In this document: piece by piece, positions 1-7,617 of the stretch
Numbering within the stretch: the stretch's first letter is position 1
Layout: every line of letters starts with the position of its first letter
From: Pedobacter segetis
Lineage (GTDB): Bacteria; Bacteroidota; Bacteroidia; Sphingobacteriales; Sphingobacteriaceae
NCBI RefSeq assembly: GCF_016623585.1
Contig: NZ_JAEHFY010000017.1
Location: 39,596 to 103,595, forward strand
DNA length: 64,000 nt
Direction: 5' to 3'
Position numbers and translations under genes: made by a program
The notes under the pieces: generated by a model
Seen by the model: the letters and a program-made list of their open reading frames with translations, nothing else
The model's database searches: none
What the model was told of the DNA's origin: nothing

Positions 1-1011
1 TTTGATCGTAGTAAACCTATGCCGGGTGGTGGGGTTTTAGAGCAATCTGATGGCACAAGCTGGATGGCCATGTATGCACTTAGTATGATGCGTATTGCGA
101 TGGAAATATCTTATCATCAGCATGTTTATGAAGATATGGCGGTTAAATTTTCTGAGCATTTTTTTTACATAGCTGGCGCAATGGCAAACATGAACAATAC
201 CGAAGGTGCTGGATTATGGGATGAAGAAGACGGCTTTTATTATGATATGTTGCATACAGAAGATGGCAATTGGAAACGGCTGAGGTTAAGGACATTGGTG
301 GGGCTGCTTCCTTTGATTGCGGTAGAAGTTATCGATGAAAAAAACTGGGATAAACTGCCCGGTTTGGTTTCTCATATCAAATGGTTTACTAATCAACGCC
401 CAGATTTAGCGAAGTTGGTAAGTAATTGGGTAGGGCAAGATCCTAACAGCAATTTGCAGTTATTGAGTTTGTTACGCGGCCATAGAATGAAATGTTTATT
501 GCGTAGGATGCTAGATGAAAACGAGTTTTTCTCTGATTATGGGATAAGGTCTATTTCTAAGGTTTATGAAAAAAAACCGTTTAAAATTAAAGTTGCAGAC
601 CAAACCTTTACAGTAAAATATACTCCTGCAGAAAGCGATACCGGAATGTTTGGGGGCAATAGCAATTGGAGAGGCCCAATTTGGATGCCTGTTAATTACT
701 TACTTATAGAATCCATGCATCGTTTCCACGATTATTATGGCGATGATTTTAAAATTGAAATGCCTACCAATTCTGGCAATTATACCACCATTAAAGATGC
801 TGCAAACCAAGTTGCCAAAAGGTTAACCAGTATCTTTTTAAAAGACGATAAAGGTAGAAGAGCCGTTTTTGGGGACAATAAAAAATTGCAAGAAGACCCT
901 CACTTTAAAGATTACATCGTTTTTCACGAATATTTTAACGGCGATAATGGCAAAGGTTTAGGTGCAAGCCACCAAACCGGGTGGACAGGTTTGGTTGCAT
1001 TGCTTTTGTAA
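1..1011 (+). CDS. GH63-like glycosidase, C-terminal part (5' end outside window)
   Basis: The reading frame is open to the first base, so this is the last 336 residues of a longer protein. The family (GH63/MGH1-like alpha-glycosidases with an (alpha/alpha)6 barrel) hydrolyses alpha-glucosyl or mannosylglycerate-type linkages. Supporting motifs are GGNSNWRGPIWMPVNYL in the middle and HQTGWTGLVALLL at the very C-terminus, both characteristic of GH63 C-terminal domains; aromatic and acidic residues are abundant, as expected for a sugar site. Substrate cannot be deduced. No signal peptide can be judged because the N-terminus is missing. The next gene starts 288 bp downstream, after a dispersed repeat, so no operon link is evident. 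Confidence 0.8.
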   Translation, partial: FDRSKPMPGGGVLEQSDGTSWMAMYALSMMRIAMEISYHQHVYEDMAVKFSEHFFYIAGAMANMNNTEGAGLWDEEDGFYYDMLHTEDGNWKRLRLRTLVGLLPLIAVEVIDEKNWDKLPGLVSHIKWFTNQRPDLAKLVSNWVGQDPNSNLQLLSLLRGHRMKCLLRRMLDENEFFSDYGIRSISKVYEKKPFKIKVADQTFTVKYTPAESDTGMFGGNSNWRGPIWMPVNYLLIESMHRFHDYYGDDFKIEMPTNSGNYTTIKDAANQVAKRLTSIFLKDDKGRRAVFGDNKKLQEDPHFKDYIVFHEYFNGDNGKGLGASHQTGWTGLVALLL

Positions 1012-1100
1012 AGTTTAAATCTTACAAATACAAACATTTAAGGCAAAAGAGATTTTATAGAAAAACCTTTCATTCGCAGAATATTTGAATCAGTTTTTGT

Positions 1101-1216
1101 GCGTTTTAACACTCCGCCAGCCAGCGGATATATCTTTTTTTTTGCACTTGCTAAATGGCGAGGACAAAAAAAGCCCGCCCGAAAAACAGGCGGGCATGCC
1201 GCTGCTATCGTTAACG
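1101..1216 (+). repeat. Dispersed element, copy A (GCGTT...TTAACG family)
   Basis: An intergenic 116-bp element that begins GCGTTTTAAC and ends GTTAACG. It shares blocks with 61653-61761 (opposite orientation): GCGTTTTAACAC, GCTAAATGGC, CAAAAAAAGC, TGCCG and GTTAACG in the same order. It contains a 7-bp perfect stem GCCCGCC/GGCGGGC (1173-1179 and 1189-1195) preceded by seven A residues, so read on the minus strand it is a hairpin followed by a T-tract. It also aligns with the element at 45941-46032. Mobility is inferred from the multiple copies only. Confidence 0.75.
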
Positions 1217-1299
1217 TAAAAAAACAATTTTAAAATTCGTATATTTTCAGTCTTAATTAATCAAGAAATAGCCAGTTATAAATTCTTAAACCAGATCAT

Positions 1300-2175
1300 A
1301 TGTATAACCAACCCATGCTGCGAGACAATGCACTAAAAGATAAAACCTATGTGGTAACCGGAGGCGGAACAGGTTTAGGAAAAGCAATGAGCACCTATTT
1401 ATTAGAATTAGGAGCAAACGTTGTAATTACTTCCCGTAAGTTGGATGTGCTACAAAAAACCGCTGCCCAACTAGAAGAAGAAACCGGAGGAAAAGTTTTG
1501 GCCGTGGCTTGCGATGTGCGGGATGCAGCACAAGTGGATAATGTTTTAAAAGAGGCCTTGGCCAAGTTTAAAACCGTAGATGGATTATTGAATAATGCCG
1601 CAGGTAATTTTATATCCCCAACAGAACGCCTTTCTGCAAATGCCTTCAGCACTATAATAGATATTGTTTTAAAAGGAACTGTTAATTGCACTTTGGCTTT
1701 CGGCAAACATTGGATCAAAGAAAAGCAACCAGCTAGTATCTTAAATATCGTAACTACTTATGCTTTTACAGGTTCTGGTTATGTGGTTCCTTCTGCTTGT
1801 GCAAAAGGTGGTGTTGTAGCCATGACAAGGTCTTTAGCAGCAGAATGGGGGCATTATCAGATAAGGTGCAATGCTATTGCCCCTGGGCCCTTCCCTACAA
1901 AGGGTGCATGGGACAGGTTACTGCCCGGAGAAATGGCAGAAAAATTCGATTTTAAGAATAGGGTTCCTTTAAAAAGGGTGGGCAACCATCAAGAATTGGC
2001 AAATCTGGCAGCTTATCTATTATCAGATTTTTCTGGCTATATCAATGGCGAAGTGATTACCATAGATGGTGGCGAATGGTTACAAGGTGCCGGGCAGTTT
2101 AACGGTTTAGAAATAGTGACAGATGATATGTGGGATGGTTTAGAGCAAATGATTAGGGGGACTAAGGGGAGTTGA
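1300..2175 (+). CDS. SDR oxidoreductase, 2,4-dienoyl-CoA reductase-like
   Basis: A 291-residue short-chain dehydrogenase. The nucleotide-binding motif TGGGTGLG is at residues 20-27 and the NNAAGNF motif at 98-104. The usual YxxxK catalytic pair is replaced by S165-x3-K169, a pattern seen in DECR-type reductases, which use a different tyrosine; APGPFPTKGAW near 194-204 and the C-terminal ITIDGGEWL also fit that subgroup. The likely role is NADPH-dependent reduction of 2,4-dienoyl-CoA esters in unsaturated fatty acid beta-oxidation, but the substrate is inferred from family resemblance. It is monocistronic; a 20-bp inverted repeat lies just after it, before the convergent hemH. Confidence 0.8.
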   Translation: MYNQPMLRDNALKDKTYVVTGGGTGLGKAMSTYLLELGANVVITSRKLDVLQKTAAQLEEETGGKVLAVACDVRDAAQVDNVLKEALAKFKTVDGLLNNAAGNFISPTERLSANAFSTIIDIVLKGTVNCTLAFGKHWIKEKQPASILNIVTTYAFTGSGYVVPSACAKGGVVAMTRSLAAEWGHYQIRCNAIAPGPFPTKGAWDRLLPGEMAEKFDFKNRVPLKRVGNHQELANLAAYLLSDFSGYINGEVITIDGGEWLQGAGQFNGLEIVTDDMWDGLEQMIRGTKGS

Positions 2176-2187
2176 AAATTTAACCGC

Positions 2188-2240
2188 TTTGCCACTAAAT
2201 CACAAATACATATTATTAAAATTTGTGACTTAGTGGCAAA
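2188..2240. repeat. 20-bp inverted repeat between convergent genes
   Basis: TTTGCCACTAAATCACAAAT (2188-2207) pairs with ATTTGTGACTTAGTGGCAAA (2221-2240) at 19 of 20 positions with a 13-bp spacer. It sits between the stops of the SDR gene and hemH. It could act as a hairpin terminator for either, but has no T-tract, and phrases like this recur in Bacteroidota intergenic regions. Confidence 0.7.
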
Positions 2241-2322
2241 TATATTTTAGGTTATTATCTACTCCATCCAAAATCAATACGATCCGAAATATTGAAAAAT
2301 AAATATTCAGCCAATTTTCTAC

Positions 2323-3339
2323 CTATTTATTCAAAATAATATCTTCTAAAGCATCAATCCAAGCGGGGTTATCATTTAAACTTTCTACCAACTGAATTTT
2401 TTCTCCGCCCATCTCAGCAAATTCTTCTTGATATTCAAAACTGATTTCATATAAAGTTTCTAAACAATCCGATACGAAAGCTGGGCATAAAACCAATAAC
2501 TTTTTTGCTCCTTTTTTAGCTAATTCTTTTAAAATATCGCTGGTGTAGGGTTTCATCCAAGGGTCATTGCCCAAACGGGATTGGTAGCAAATGGTAAAAT
2601 CTTCTTTTTTAAGACCTAAATCATCTGAGATTAGCCGAGCTGTTTGGTGGCATTGTGCAGAATAGCAAAATTTATTGTTTTCTGTTAAAACACTGCAGCA
2701 GTTTTCTACTTTTAAGCAATGCTGGCCAGAAACATCGGCTTTTTTCATTTGCCTTTGTGGGATGCCGTGGAAGCTGAATAAAATATGGTCCCACTTTTGA
2801 TCAAGGTATTTTCTGGCATTATCCGCATAAATTTTGATCATGCCCGGATGATCGAAATAACTGTTTACGAAACTGAGCGCAGGTATTGCTTGCCATTTAC
2901 TTACAATTTCCATCACTAATTGATGTACAGATCCCGTTGAAGCAGAGGCATATTGTGGAAATAACGGAATAACTTTAATGCTATCTACCTTGGCTTGCTT
3001 TAACCTTTCCAAAGCAGCGGGTATTGATGGCGATTGGTAACGCATGGCCAGTTCTACCATATAATCGTCCCCTAGTTTTTTAGCAATTTCTTCTTTTACC
3101 CTGTTGCCATAAATCAATAACGGGGAACCATCGTCTGTCCAAATTTCTTTATAGATCTTTGCAGATTTTGGCCCACGGAAAGGAACTATGATTCCTTTTA
3201 CCAATAATGTACGTCCAACGGCGTTAATGTCGATAACACGTTCGTCCATTAAAAATTCATCCAAATATTTTCTTACATCGGCAGTAGCTGGGCTATCTGG
3301 CGTACCCAGATTTACCAATAGAATTCCTTTTTTACCCAT
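2323..3339 (-). CDS. hemH: Ferrochelatase
   Basis: A 338-residue ferrochelatase that inserts Fe2+ into protoporphyrin IX, the last step of protohaem synthesis. Motifs include LVNLGTPDSP at the N-terminus, PLFPQYASASTGS in the middle, the catalytic-histidine motif FSFHGIP and the C-terminal CPAFVSDCLETL. Six cysteines cluster just after FSFHGIP (HCLKVENCCS, FCYSAQC); some ferrochelatases bind an Fe-S cluster, but whether these residues do so is not shown. Its start overlaps the end of the upstream desaturase-like gene by 8 bp, so the two are probably co-transcribed. No transmembrane anchor is seen. Confidence 0.95.
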   Translation of the reverse strand: MGKKGILLVNLGTPDSPATADVRKYLDEFLMDERVIDINAVGRTLLVKGIIVPFRGPKSAKIYKEIWTDDGSPLLIYGNRVKEEIAKKLGDDYMVELAMRYQSPSIPAALERLKQAKVDSIKVIPLFPQYASASTGSVHQLVMEIVSKWQAIPALSFVNSYFDHPGMIKIYADNARKYLDQKWDHILFSFHGIPQRQMKKADVSGQHCLKVENCCSVLTENNKFCYSAQCHQTARLISDDLGLKKEDFTICYQSRLGNDPWMKPYTSDILKELAKKGAKKLLVLCPAFVSDCLETLYEISFEYQEEFAEMGGEKIQLVESLNDNPAWIDALEDIILNK

Positions 3340-4024
3340 TATTTGTTGTCATGTTTTTTTCCTTTATTTCCCATAATTGCCACCAAGGCGTACCCGGCGA
3401 GTGGTGATGTTCATAATGATAGCCGAAAAAGTAGCAGCTAAGAAATGCCCAAACGTGGTTTTTGTTTTGGGTTTTTGATTGATATTTATTTTGATGCTCG
3501 CCTTTATGGGGCAAATAAGTGCCAAAATAAAATAATTGTAAGGTGCTTAACAATGATGGCAAAACCCAAAATAAGATCAGGTTTTTTTCTGGTACCCAGA
3601 TTTTTAGAACATTGTAAATAATGGCCATTGCCACAATTTGCCACCAAGTAATGTATTGTTTGATAAAGTTGAAATACCATACAAAAAAGTTGCCCTCGTA
3701 ATAATCTGGATCATTTTTGGTATGCACAAAATTATGGTGTTGATGGTGTTTGGTATGGAGATTTTTTAAAGGGAATAATGCATAAAGTGCAGTACAAACT
3801 TGCCCTAACGCAAAATTTAAGTTTTCATTTTTTGGAGCGATTGTGCCATGCATGGCATCGTGAGCGGTTATAAAAAGCCCAGTATAAAGGTGGGTTTGCA
3901 CCAGAATTAACACGTACAATAAAGGGTTTAAAAAACTAAAACCGGATCGCATGAGCAAGATGATGCTTACCATCCATAAAGTGATGATGAGCAATGCCAT
4001 GGTTATTCCTTTATTATTCTTCAA
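3332..4024 (-). CDS. crtW: CrtW-like beta-carotene ketolase (membrane fatty acid desaturase fold)
   Basis: A 230-residue integral membrane di-iron enzyme. Three histidine clusters are visible: HDAMHG (55-60), H90 with HHQHH (93-97), and YHYEHHHSPGTPWWQL (202-217). The last block and FYFGTYLPHK (about 165-174) match CrtW carotenoid 4-ketolases better than acyl-lipid desaturases. CrtW adds a keto group at C4 of a beta-ionone ring. The neighbourhood of cruF, crtD-like and ispH genes supports a carotenoid role. It precedes hemH with an 8-bp overlap and is separated from ispH by about 325 bp of repeats. A carotenoid hydroxylase or another desaturase of the same fold cannot be fully excluded. Confidence 0.75.
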   Translation of the reverse strand: MKNNKGITMALLIITLWMVSIILLMRSGFSFLNPLLYVLILVQTHLYTGLFITAHDAMHGTIAPKNENLNFALGQVCTALYALFPLKNLHTKHHQHHNFVHTKNDPDYYEGNFFVWYFNFIKQYITWWQIVAMAIIYNVLKIWVPEKNLILFWVLPSLLSTLQLFYFGTYLPHKGEHQNKYQSKTQNKNHVWAFLSCYFFGYHYEHHHSPGTPWWQLWEIKEKNMTTNNG

Positions 4025-4056
4025 TTCTTGGTTTTTAATATTGCGCCATATAGGTT

Positions 4057-4105
4057 GCGTTAGCCCTGTACAGCCCGACCCAAATTTTTCATTGGGGTAA
4101 CGCCC
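4057..4105 (-). repeat. Dispersed element, short copy D (GCGTTA...TAACGC ends)
   Basis: A 49-bp segment with ends GCGTTA (4057-4062) and TAACGCCC (4098-4105), an internal AGCCCGACCC block and little else. The ends match those of the elements at 1101, 21027, 45941 and 61653. It appears to be a minimal or deleted copy. Confidence 0.5.
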
Positions 4106-4151
4106 GAATCATGTTCGAGATTTTTTTAAGATTTATACGCCTTGCTTTATA

Positions 4152-4290
4152 CTCCCTCTTCGACTCCCTCTTCGACTCCCTCTTCGACTCCCTCTTCGAC
4201 TCCGCTCAGAGTGACAAGGCTCAGAGTGACAAGGCTCAGAGTGACAATGCTCAGAGTGGCAAGGCTCAGAGTTCAAAGCTCAGAGCGACG
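4152..4290. repeat. Bipartite tandem repeat (12-mer x4, 15-mer x5)
   Basis: Four perfect copies of CTCCCTCTTCGA occupy 4152-4199, followed directly by five near-perfect copies of GCTCAGAGTGACAAG from 4204 to 4278 and a degenerate tail. The junction reads CGACTCCGCTCAGAGTGAC, a phrase typical of Bacteroidota intergenic repeats. An 80-codon frame crosses the region on the plus strand, but its peptide is just the repeat translated (SLFD, AQSDK), so I regard the region as non-coding. Confidence 0.9.
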
Positions 4291-4349
4291 ATTTTAAGGT
4301 TAATGATGCTCGGAGTGCCAATAATCAAAAAGAAAATTTACCCAGCTAC

Positions 4350-5198
4350 CTAATAAGTTTCCAAATGCTCTTTTACCTGCTCCATTAACCACATTGGTGT
4401 TGATGTTGCCCCGCAAATCCCGATCTTGTCTCCCTCGTTAAACATTGCTTTCTCTAGATCGTTTGGTTTGCTGATGAAATAAGTTGCGGGATTGTGCTTT
4501 CTGCAAACTTCATAAAGCACCTTGCCGTTAGAAGATTTTTTGCCCGATACAAAGACGATCTTATCAAAATTCTTAACAAATTTTGGCAATTCTTTATCCC
4601 TGTTAGAAACCTGGCGACAAATGGTATCGTTGGCTTTTATTTCATATCCACGATCGGTAAGCTCGTGTTTTATCTCGTAAAACTTATCGGTTGATTTTGT
4701 GGTTTGGCTGTAAAGGGTAAAGGCCTTGGGCAATTCTATATTGTCTAACTCGGCGATATCTTGAAAAACAACGGCTTCATTATTTGTTTGCCCCTGTAAA
4801 CCAATTACTTCTGCATGGCCATGTTTGCCAAAGATAACAACTGGTTCTTGTGCATCATGCGTTGTTTTTATGCGGTTCTGCAATTTTAAAACTACGGGGC
4901 AAGAAGCATCAATTAATGTTATGTTATTTTCTAAAGCCACTTTATAGGTTTCTGGTGCTTCGCCATGCGCCCTTATCAGCACTTTTTCGTTGTGCAGGCT
5001 TTTTAAATCATGGTTGTCTATAATTTTTAATCCCTTGGCTTTTAGGCGGATAACCTCCTCATCGTTATGAACAATATCACCCAAGCAATAAAGATAACCT
5101 TCTTCCTCCAAAATTTCTTCGGCCATATCTATGGCGTAAACTACGCCAAAGCAAAAGCCAGAATCTTGATCTATGGTAACTTTTAAATTATATTCCAT
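4350..5198 (-). CDS. ispH: 4-hydroxy-3-methylbut-2-enyl diphosphate reductase
   Basis: A 282-residue IspH/LytB, the final enzyme of the MEP pathway, reducing HMBPP to IPP and DMAPP with a [4Fe-4S] cluster. The three cluster cysteines are C16 (GFCFGV), C100 (ASCPVV) and C194 (TICRQVSNR). Substrate histidines are H44, H78 and H126/H128 (GKHGHAEV), and SSNG supplies the diphosphate-binding Ser-Asn pair. Length matches the family. It lies 37 bp after cruF on the same strand, so isoprenoid precursor supply is physically coupled to the carotenoid genes. Electron donors are not encoded nearby. Confidence 0.95.
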   Translation of the reverse strand: MEYNLKVTIDQDSGFCFGVVYAIDMAEEILEEEGYLYCLGDIVHNDEEVIRLKAKGLKIIDNHDLKSLHNEKVLIRAHGEAPETYKVALENNITLIDASCPVVLKLQNRIKTTHDAQEPVVIFGKHGHAEVIGLQGQTNNEAVVFQDIAELDNIELPKAFTLYSQTTKSTDKFYEIKHELTDRGYEIKANDTICRQVSNRDKELPKFVKNFDKIVFVSGKKSSNGKVLYEVCRKHNPATYFISKPNDLEKAMFNEGDKIGICGATSTPMWLMEQVKEHLETY

Positions 5199-5235
5199 CT
5201 CAATGATATTTGCCTACAAAAATATGAAAAGTTTT

Positions 5236-5877
5236 TTAGGCAATTGTAAGATTAAGCCCCAGGAAAAATAGAAATTGACAAACAACCATAGTGAATGCCA
5301 CGGGATTGCTTTTTCTAAAATCTAATTCGTAATAAGTCCTTAGTAAAACAAATACAATAAAAAACCAAGCGGTAAAGTTTTGTAATGGTATTTCGCTGTT
5401 TTCCCAGGCCCAATAATCAAACCTTACGGCAACGGGTTCTATCAAAAAATCTAAACCTACCAAAATTGCCGCCCCTACTAAAGATTTTACCGTTCTTTGG
5501 TGTTTAAAGTGTTTCTTTAGGATGGCCCCAACAGAGAAAATGATGATTACCCAATTGATCCCGATTAATAGGGGTACATCCAAAAATTTTATCCCCAATG
5601 TTTCTCCGTAATGATAAACGCCAAAAATTGCCCCTGTAGCAACGCCAACAACTTCAATTAAGTAGCCACTTAGGTAAACAAAGATAAAGGCTACCCAAAA
5701 ATTTCTATTGTATTCTTTTTGGTTGGCCATTAGTATTGCAGCCATCAACAGTAAATGGTAGGGCACAAAAGACAAGAAAAAATCGTGGTAATCTGGGATA
5801 GAAAACCCAATGAAGCCTACAACGTGGAAAATAATAATAAAGATTTTCGATATCCCCGCCTTGTCTAAATACTTCAT
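5236..5877 (-). CDS. cruF: CruF-like carotenoid 1,2-hydratase (DUF422 membrane protein)
   Basis: A 213-residue protein with about seven hydrophobic segments. Conserved features of the CruF/DUF422 family are seen: EVVGVATGAIFGVYHYG, VPLLIGINWVII and the polar patch DFLIEPVAVRFDYWAW. CruF hydrates the C1-C2 double bond of an acyclic psi end group, producing the hydroxyl used in myxol-, flexixanthin- or saproxanthin-type pigments. The start overlaps the stop of the glycosyltransferase gene by 4 bp, indicating translational coupling; in cyanobacteria cruF is commonly next to the glycosyltransferase gene cruG, the same arrangement as here. Function is by homology. Confidence 0.8.
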   Translation of the reverse strand: MKYLDKAGISKIFIIIFHVVGFIGFSIPDYHDFFLSFVPYHLLLMAAILMANQKEYNRNFWVAFIFVYLSGYLIEVVGVATGAIFGVYHYGETLGIKFLDVPLLIGINWVIIIFSVGAILKKHFKHQRTVKSLVGAAILVGLDFLIEPVAVRFDYWAWENSEIPLQNFTAWFFIVFVLLRTYYELDFRKSNPVAFTMVVCQFLFFLGLNLTIA

Positions 5878-6968
5878 GTATGTATGGTCCTGCCTTTCCA
5901 GTTTAGTGTTTTGTTTAATGATTTTTTTATGGATAACGTTGCGATTACCACCAAACTGATCATTTGAAAAGCGTGAAAAATAATGTTCATGATTACGTTT
6001 TGCCCCGATAAATAAGAGATCATCAATCGGCTAAAAATAATTAAAGTTACTGCAAAATAAAACAGCTGAAAGTTTAAGAATACTAGAATGAAAATTGGCC
6101 CTAAAACTACCAAAAACAGATAAATGAGTAAACCAAAAATACTGTTCCCAAAACCTGATAATAGGTTTTTGCTGAAACCTTCTACACTTTCTTTATAGTT
6201 TTTATACATACGGCAAAAAATGTATCCATTGGCTAATAAGGCTTCGCCTTTTAGTTTATTGAGCTTTACCAGCTTCATAATCTCTATATCTTCTACCACT
6301 TTGGCCTTCACTTGTTGGTGCCAATTATTTTGATGGTAGTCTTGTGCGTTAAAAAGCATAAATTGTCCGCTTGCGGCAGATAGTGATGGTAAATTGGTTA
6401 ATTTAACCAATCTTAACGGCAACAGGTTCAATAGTAAATAGTGCATCAGTGGCACCACAGATTTTTCGCCTAAGGTTTCTGTGGTCTGGTTTGTAAACAG
6501 GCTCAACAAACTGAGCTGGCCAATTTGCATCCTATACAAAGAGTTGTTTATCAAACCATCCTTCACTACTTCATCGGCATCTAAAAACAGCAAGAAACTG
6601 CCTTTGGCTTCTTGGGCCAATTGGTGGCAAGCGTAATTTTTACCTAACCACCCTTGTGTTAAAGGTTTCCCTCTGATGATCTTGAAGCGCTGATCGGTTT
6701 GACAAAATTGGGTTACGGTTTGATGGGTATCGTCTTCAGAATGATCATCCAAAACAATTACTTCTATGTTAAAATAATCTTGGTTTTTTAATGAACTTAA
6801 CAAAGGGAGAATGTTTTCGGCCTCGTTGCGGGCAGGTATTAGAACAGAAACTAGATCGTTATAGATTTTTGGCGAACGCGTTAATTTTGGATTTGATATA
6901 AAGTTGAAAAGCGTTACGGTAAACCTCAATATCAAGAAAAAGAAGATGATGTAAAAGAAGTAGATCAT
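5874..6968 (-). CDS. Family 2 glycosyltransferase, CruG/CruC-like
   Basis: A 364-residue GT2 enzyme with one N-terminal hydrophobic helix, a GT-A domain (VSVLIPARNEAENI, EVIVLDDHSEDDT, FLFLDADEV with the metal-binding DAD) and two to three C-terminal membrane helices. Known carotenoid glycosyltransferases CruC (green sulfur bacteria) and CruG (cyanobacteria) share this architecture. Overlap with cruF (4 bp) and a 2-bp gap to the preceding acyltransferase suggest it glycosylates the hydroxyl made by CruF. The sugar donor is not deducible. A role in another membrane lipid is possible. Confidence 0.7.
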   Translation of the reverse strand: MIYFFYIIFFFLILRFTVTLFNFISNPKLTRSPKIYNDLVSVLIPARNEAENILPLLSSLKNQDYFNIEVIVLDDHSEDDTHQTVTQFCQTDQRFKIIRGKPLTQGWLGKNYACHQLAQEAKGSFLLFLDADEVVKDGLINNSLYRMQIGQLSLLSLFTNQTTETLGEKSVVPLMHYLLLNLLPLRLVKLTNLPSLSAASGQFMLFNAQDYHQNNWHQQVKAKVVEDIEIMKLVKLNKLKGEALLANGYIFCRMYKNYKESVEGFSKNLLSGFGNSIFGLLIYLFLVVLGPIFILVFLNFQLFYFAVTLIIFSRLMISYLSGQNVIMNIIFHAFQMISLVVIATLSIKKSLNKTLNWKGRTIHT

Positions 6969-6970
6969 GC

Positions 6971-7594
6971 CTAAACTTTAATTTCTGATTGCTGCTTTAA
7001 CGCCTTTTCATAATGCTTGTTATACTCGCTTTTTATTACCTGCAAACTGGTAAACTCTTGTGCTTGCCATAATTTTAAGAATATATTGATGCTTGGCTTT
7101 CTGAAATTAAAATAATCTGTAAGGATGGCGGCAAAAACGTACTGGAATTTTTTTTGGGAAGAAGCAATGATCTTGCCAACGCCTTTCTCAAACGCCACAG
7201 AACTTACATGAGAAGAATGCAACTCGCCTTGAGGGAAGATCAAAACCAGATTTTTTGGATCATCTAATAATTTTGCGGCATAATCTAAAGATTGTATCAA
7301 GCTTTTCGCATTTTTTTGGATGCTGAAACAACCCATGTAAGGTAAAAATTTTACCTCTTTAAGCGTTTCTTCTAACACCATTACGTGAAATTTTTTTTTG
7401 AAATAGATTTTATTGAGATGAAAAATGATGAAGCCATCCCACCAACTAAAATGATTGGACAACAACAGGATAGACCTGCTTTGATCAAAGTTTTCTTTGT
7501 TAAACACAAATCTCTCAAAATCTGATCTAATGATATGGCTGATATACCAAGAGAAAAAACCGTGGATTAACTTATTGGACTTAGGTTCTATCAT
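6971..7594 (-). CDS. Lysophospholipid-type acyltransferase (PlsC fold), possibly carotenoid acyltransferase
   Basis: A 207-residue PlsC/LPLAT-fold acyltransferase. The catalytic HX4D motif is H48-FSWW-D53 and the substrate motif FPQGE occurs in LIFPQGELHSS. It is shorter than usual PlsC proteins and lacks an obvious N-terminal anchor beyond a weak hydrophobic stretch. It lies between crtD-like and GT2 genes with 2- and 23-bp gaps. The green sulfur bacterial CruD acyltransferase acylates carotenoid glucosides, so a similar esterification is the best contextual guess. Ordinary phosphatidic acid synthesis is the main alternative. Confidence 0.7.
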   Translation of the reverse strand: MIEPKSNKLIHGFFSWYISHIIRSDFERFVFNKENFDQSRSILLLSNHFSWWDGFIIFHLNKIYFKKKFHVMVLEETLKEVKFLPYMGCFSIQKNAKSLIQSLDYAAKLLDDPKNLVLIFPQGELHSSHVSSVAFEKGVGKIIASSQKKFQYVFAAILTDYFNFRKPSINIFLKLWQAQEFTSLQVIKSEYNKHYEKALKQQSEIKV

Positions 7595-7617
7595 GTTTTA
7601 TCTTAGGGCTAAATTAA

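Noticed and set aside
1173..1195. Hairpin taken as terminator of the GH63-like gene
   Set aside because: The T-tract is on the minus strand only, so it cannot end the plus-strand gene; it belongs to dispersed element A.
1300..2175. Inactive SDR because YxxxK is SxxxK
   Set aside because: The 2,4-dienoyl-CoA reductase subgroup does not use the canonical YxxxK tyrosine, so the change does not imply loss of function.
4111..4353. 80-codon plus-strand frame (SLFD and AQSDK repeats)
   Set aside because: It only translates the 12-bp and 15-bp tandem repeats, whose lengths are multiples of three by chance; no homologous protein is recognised.
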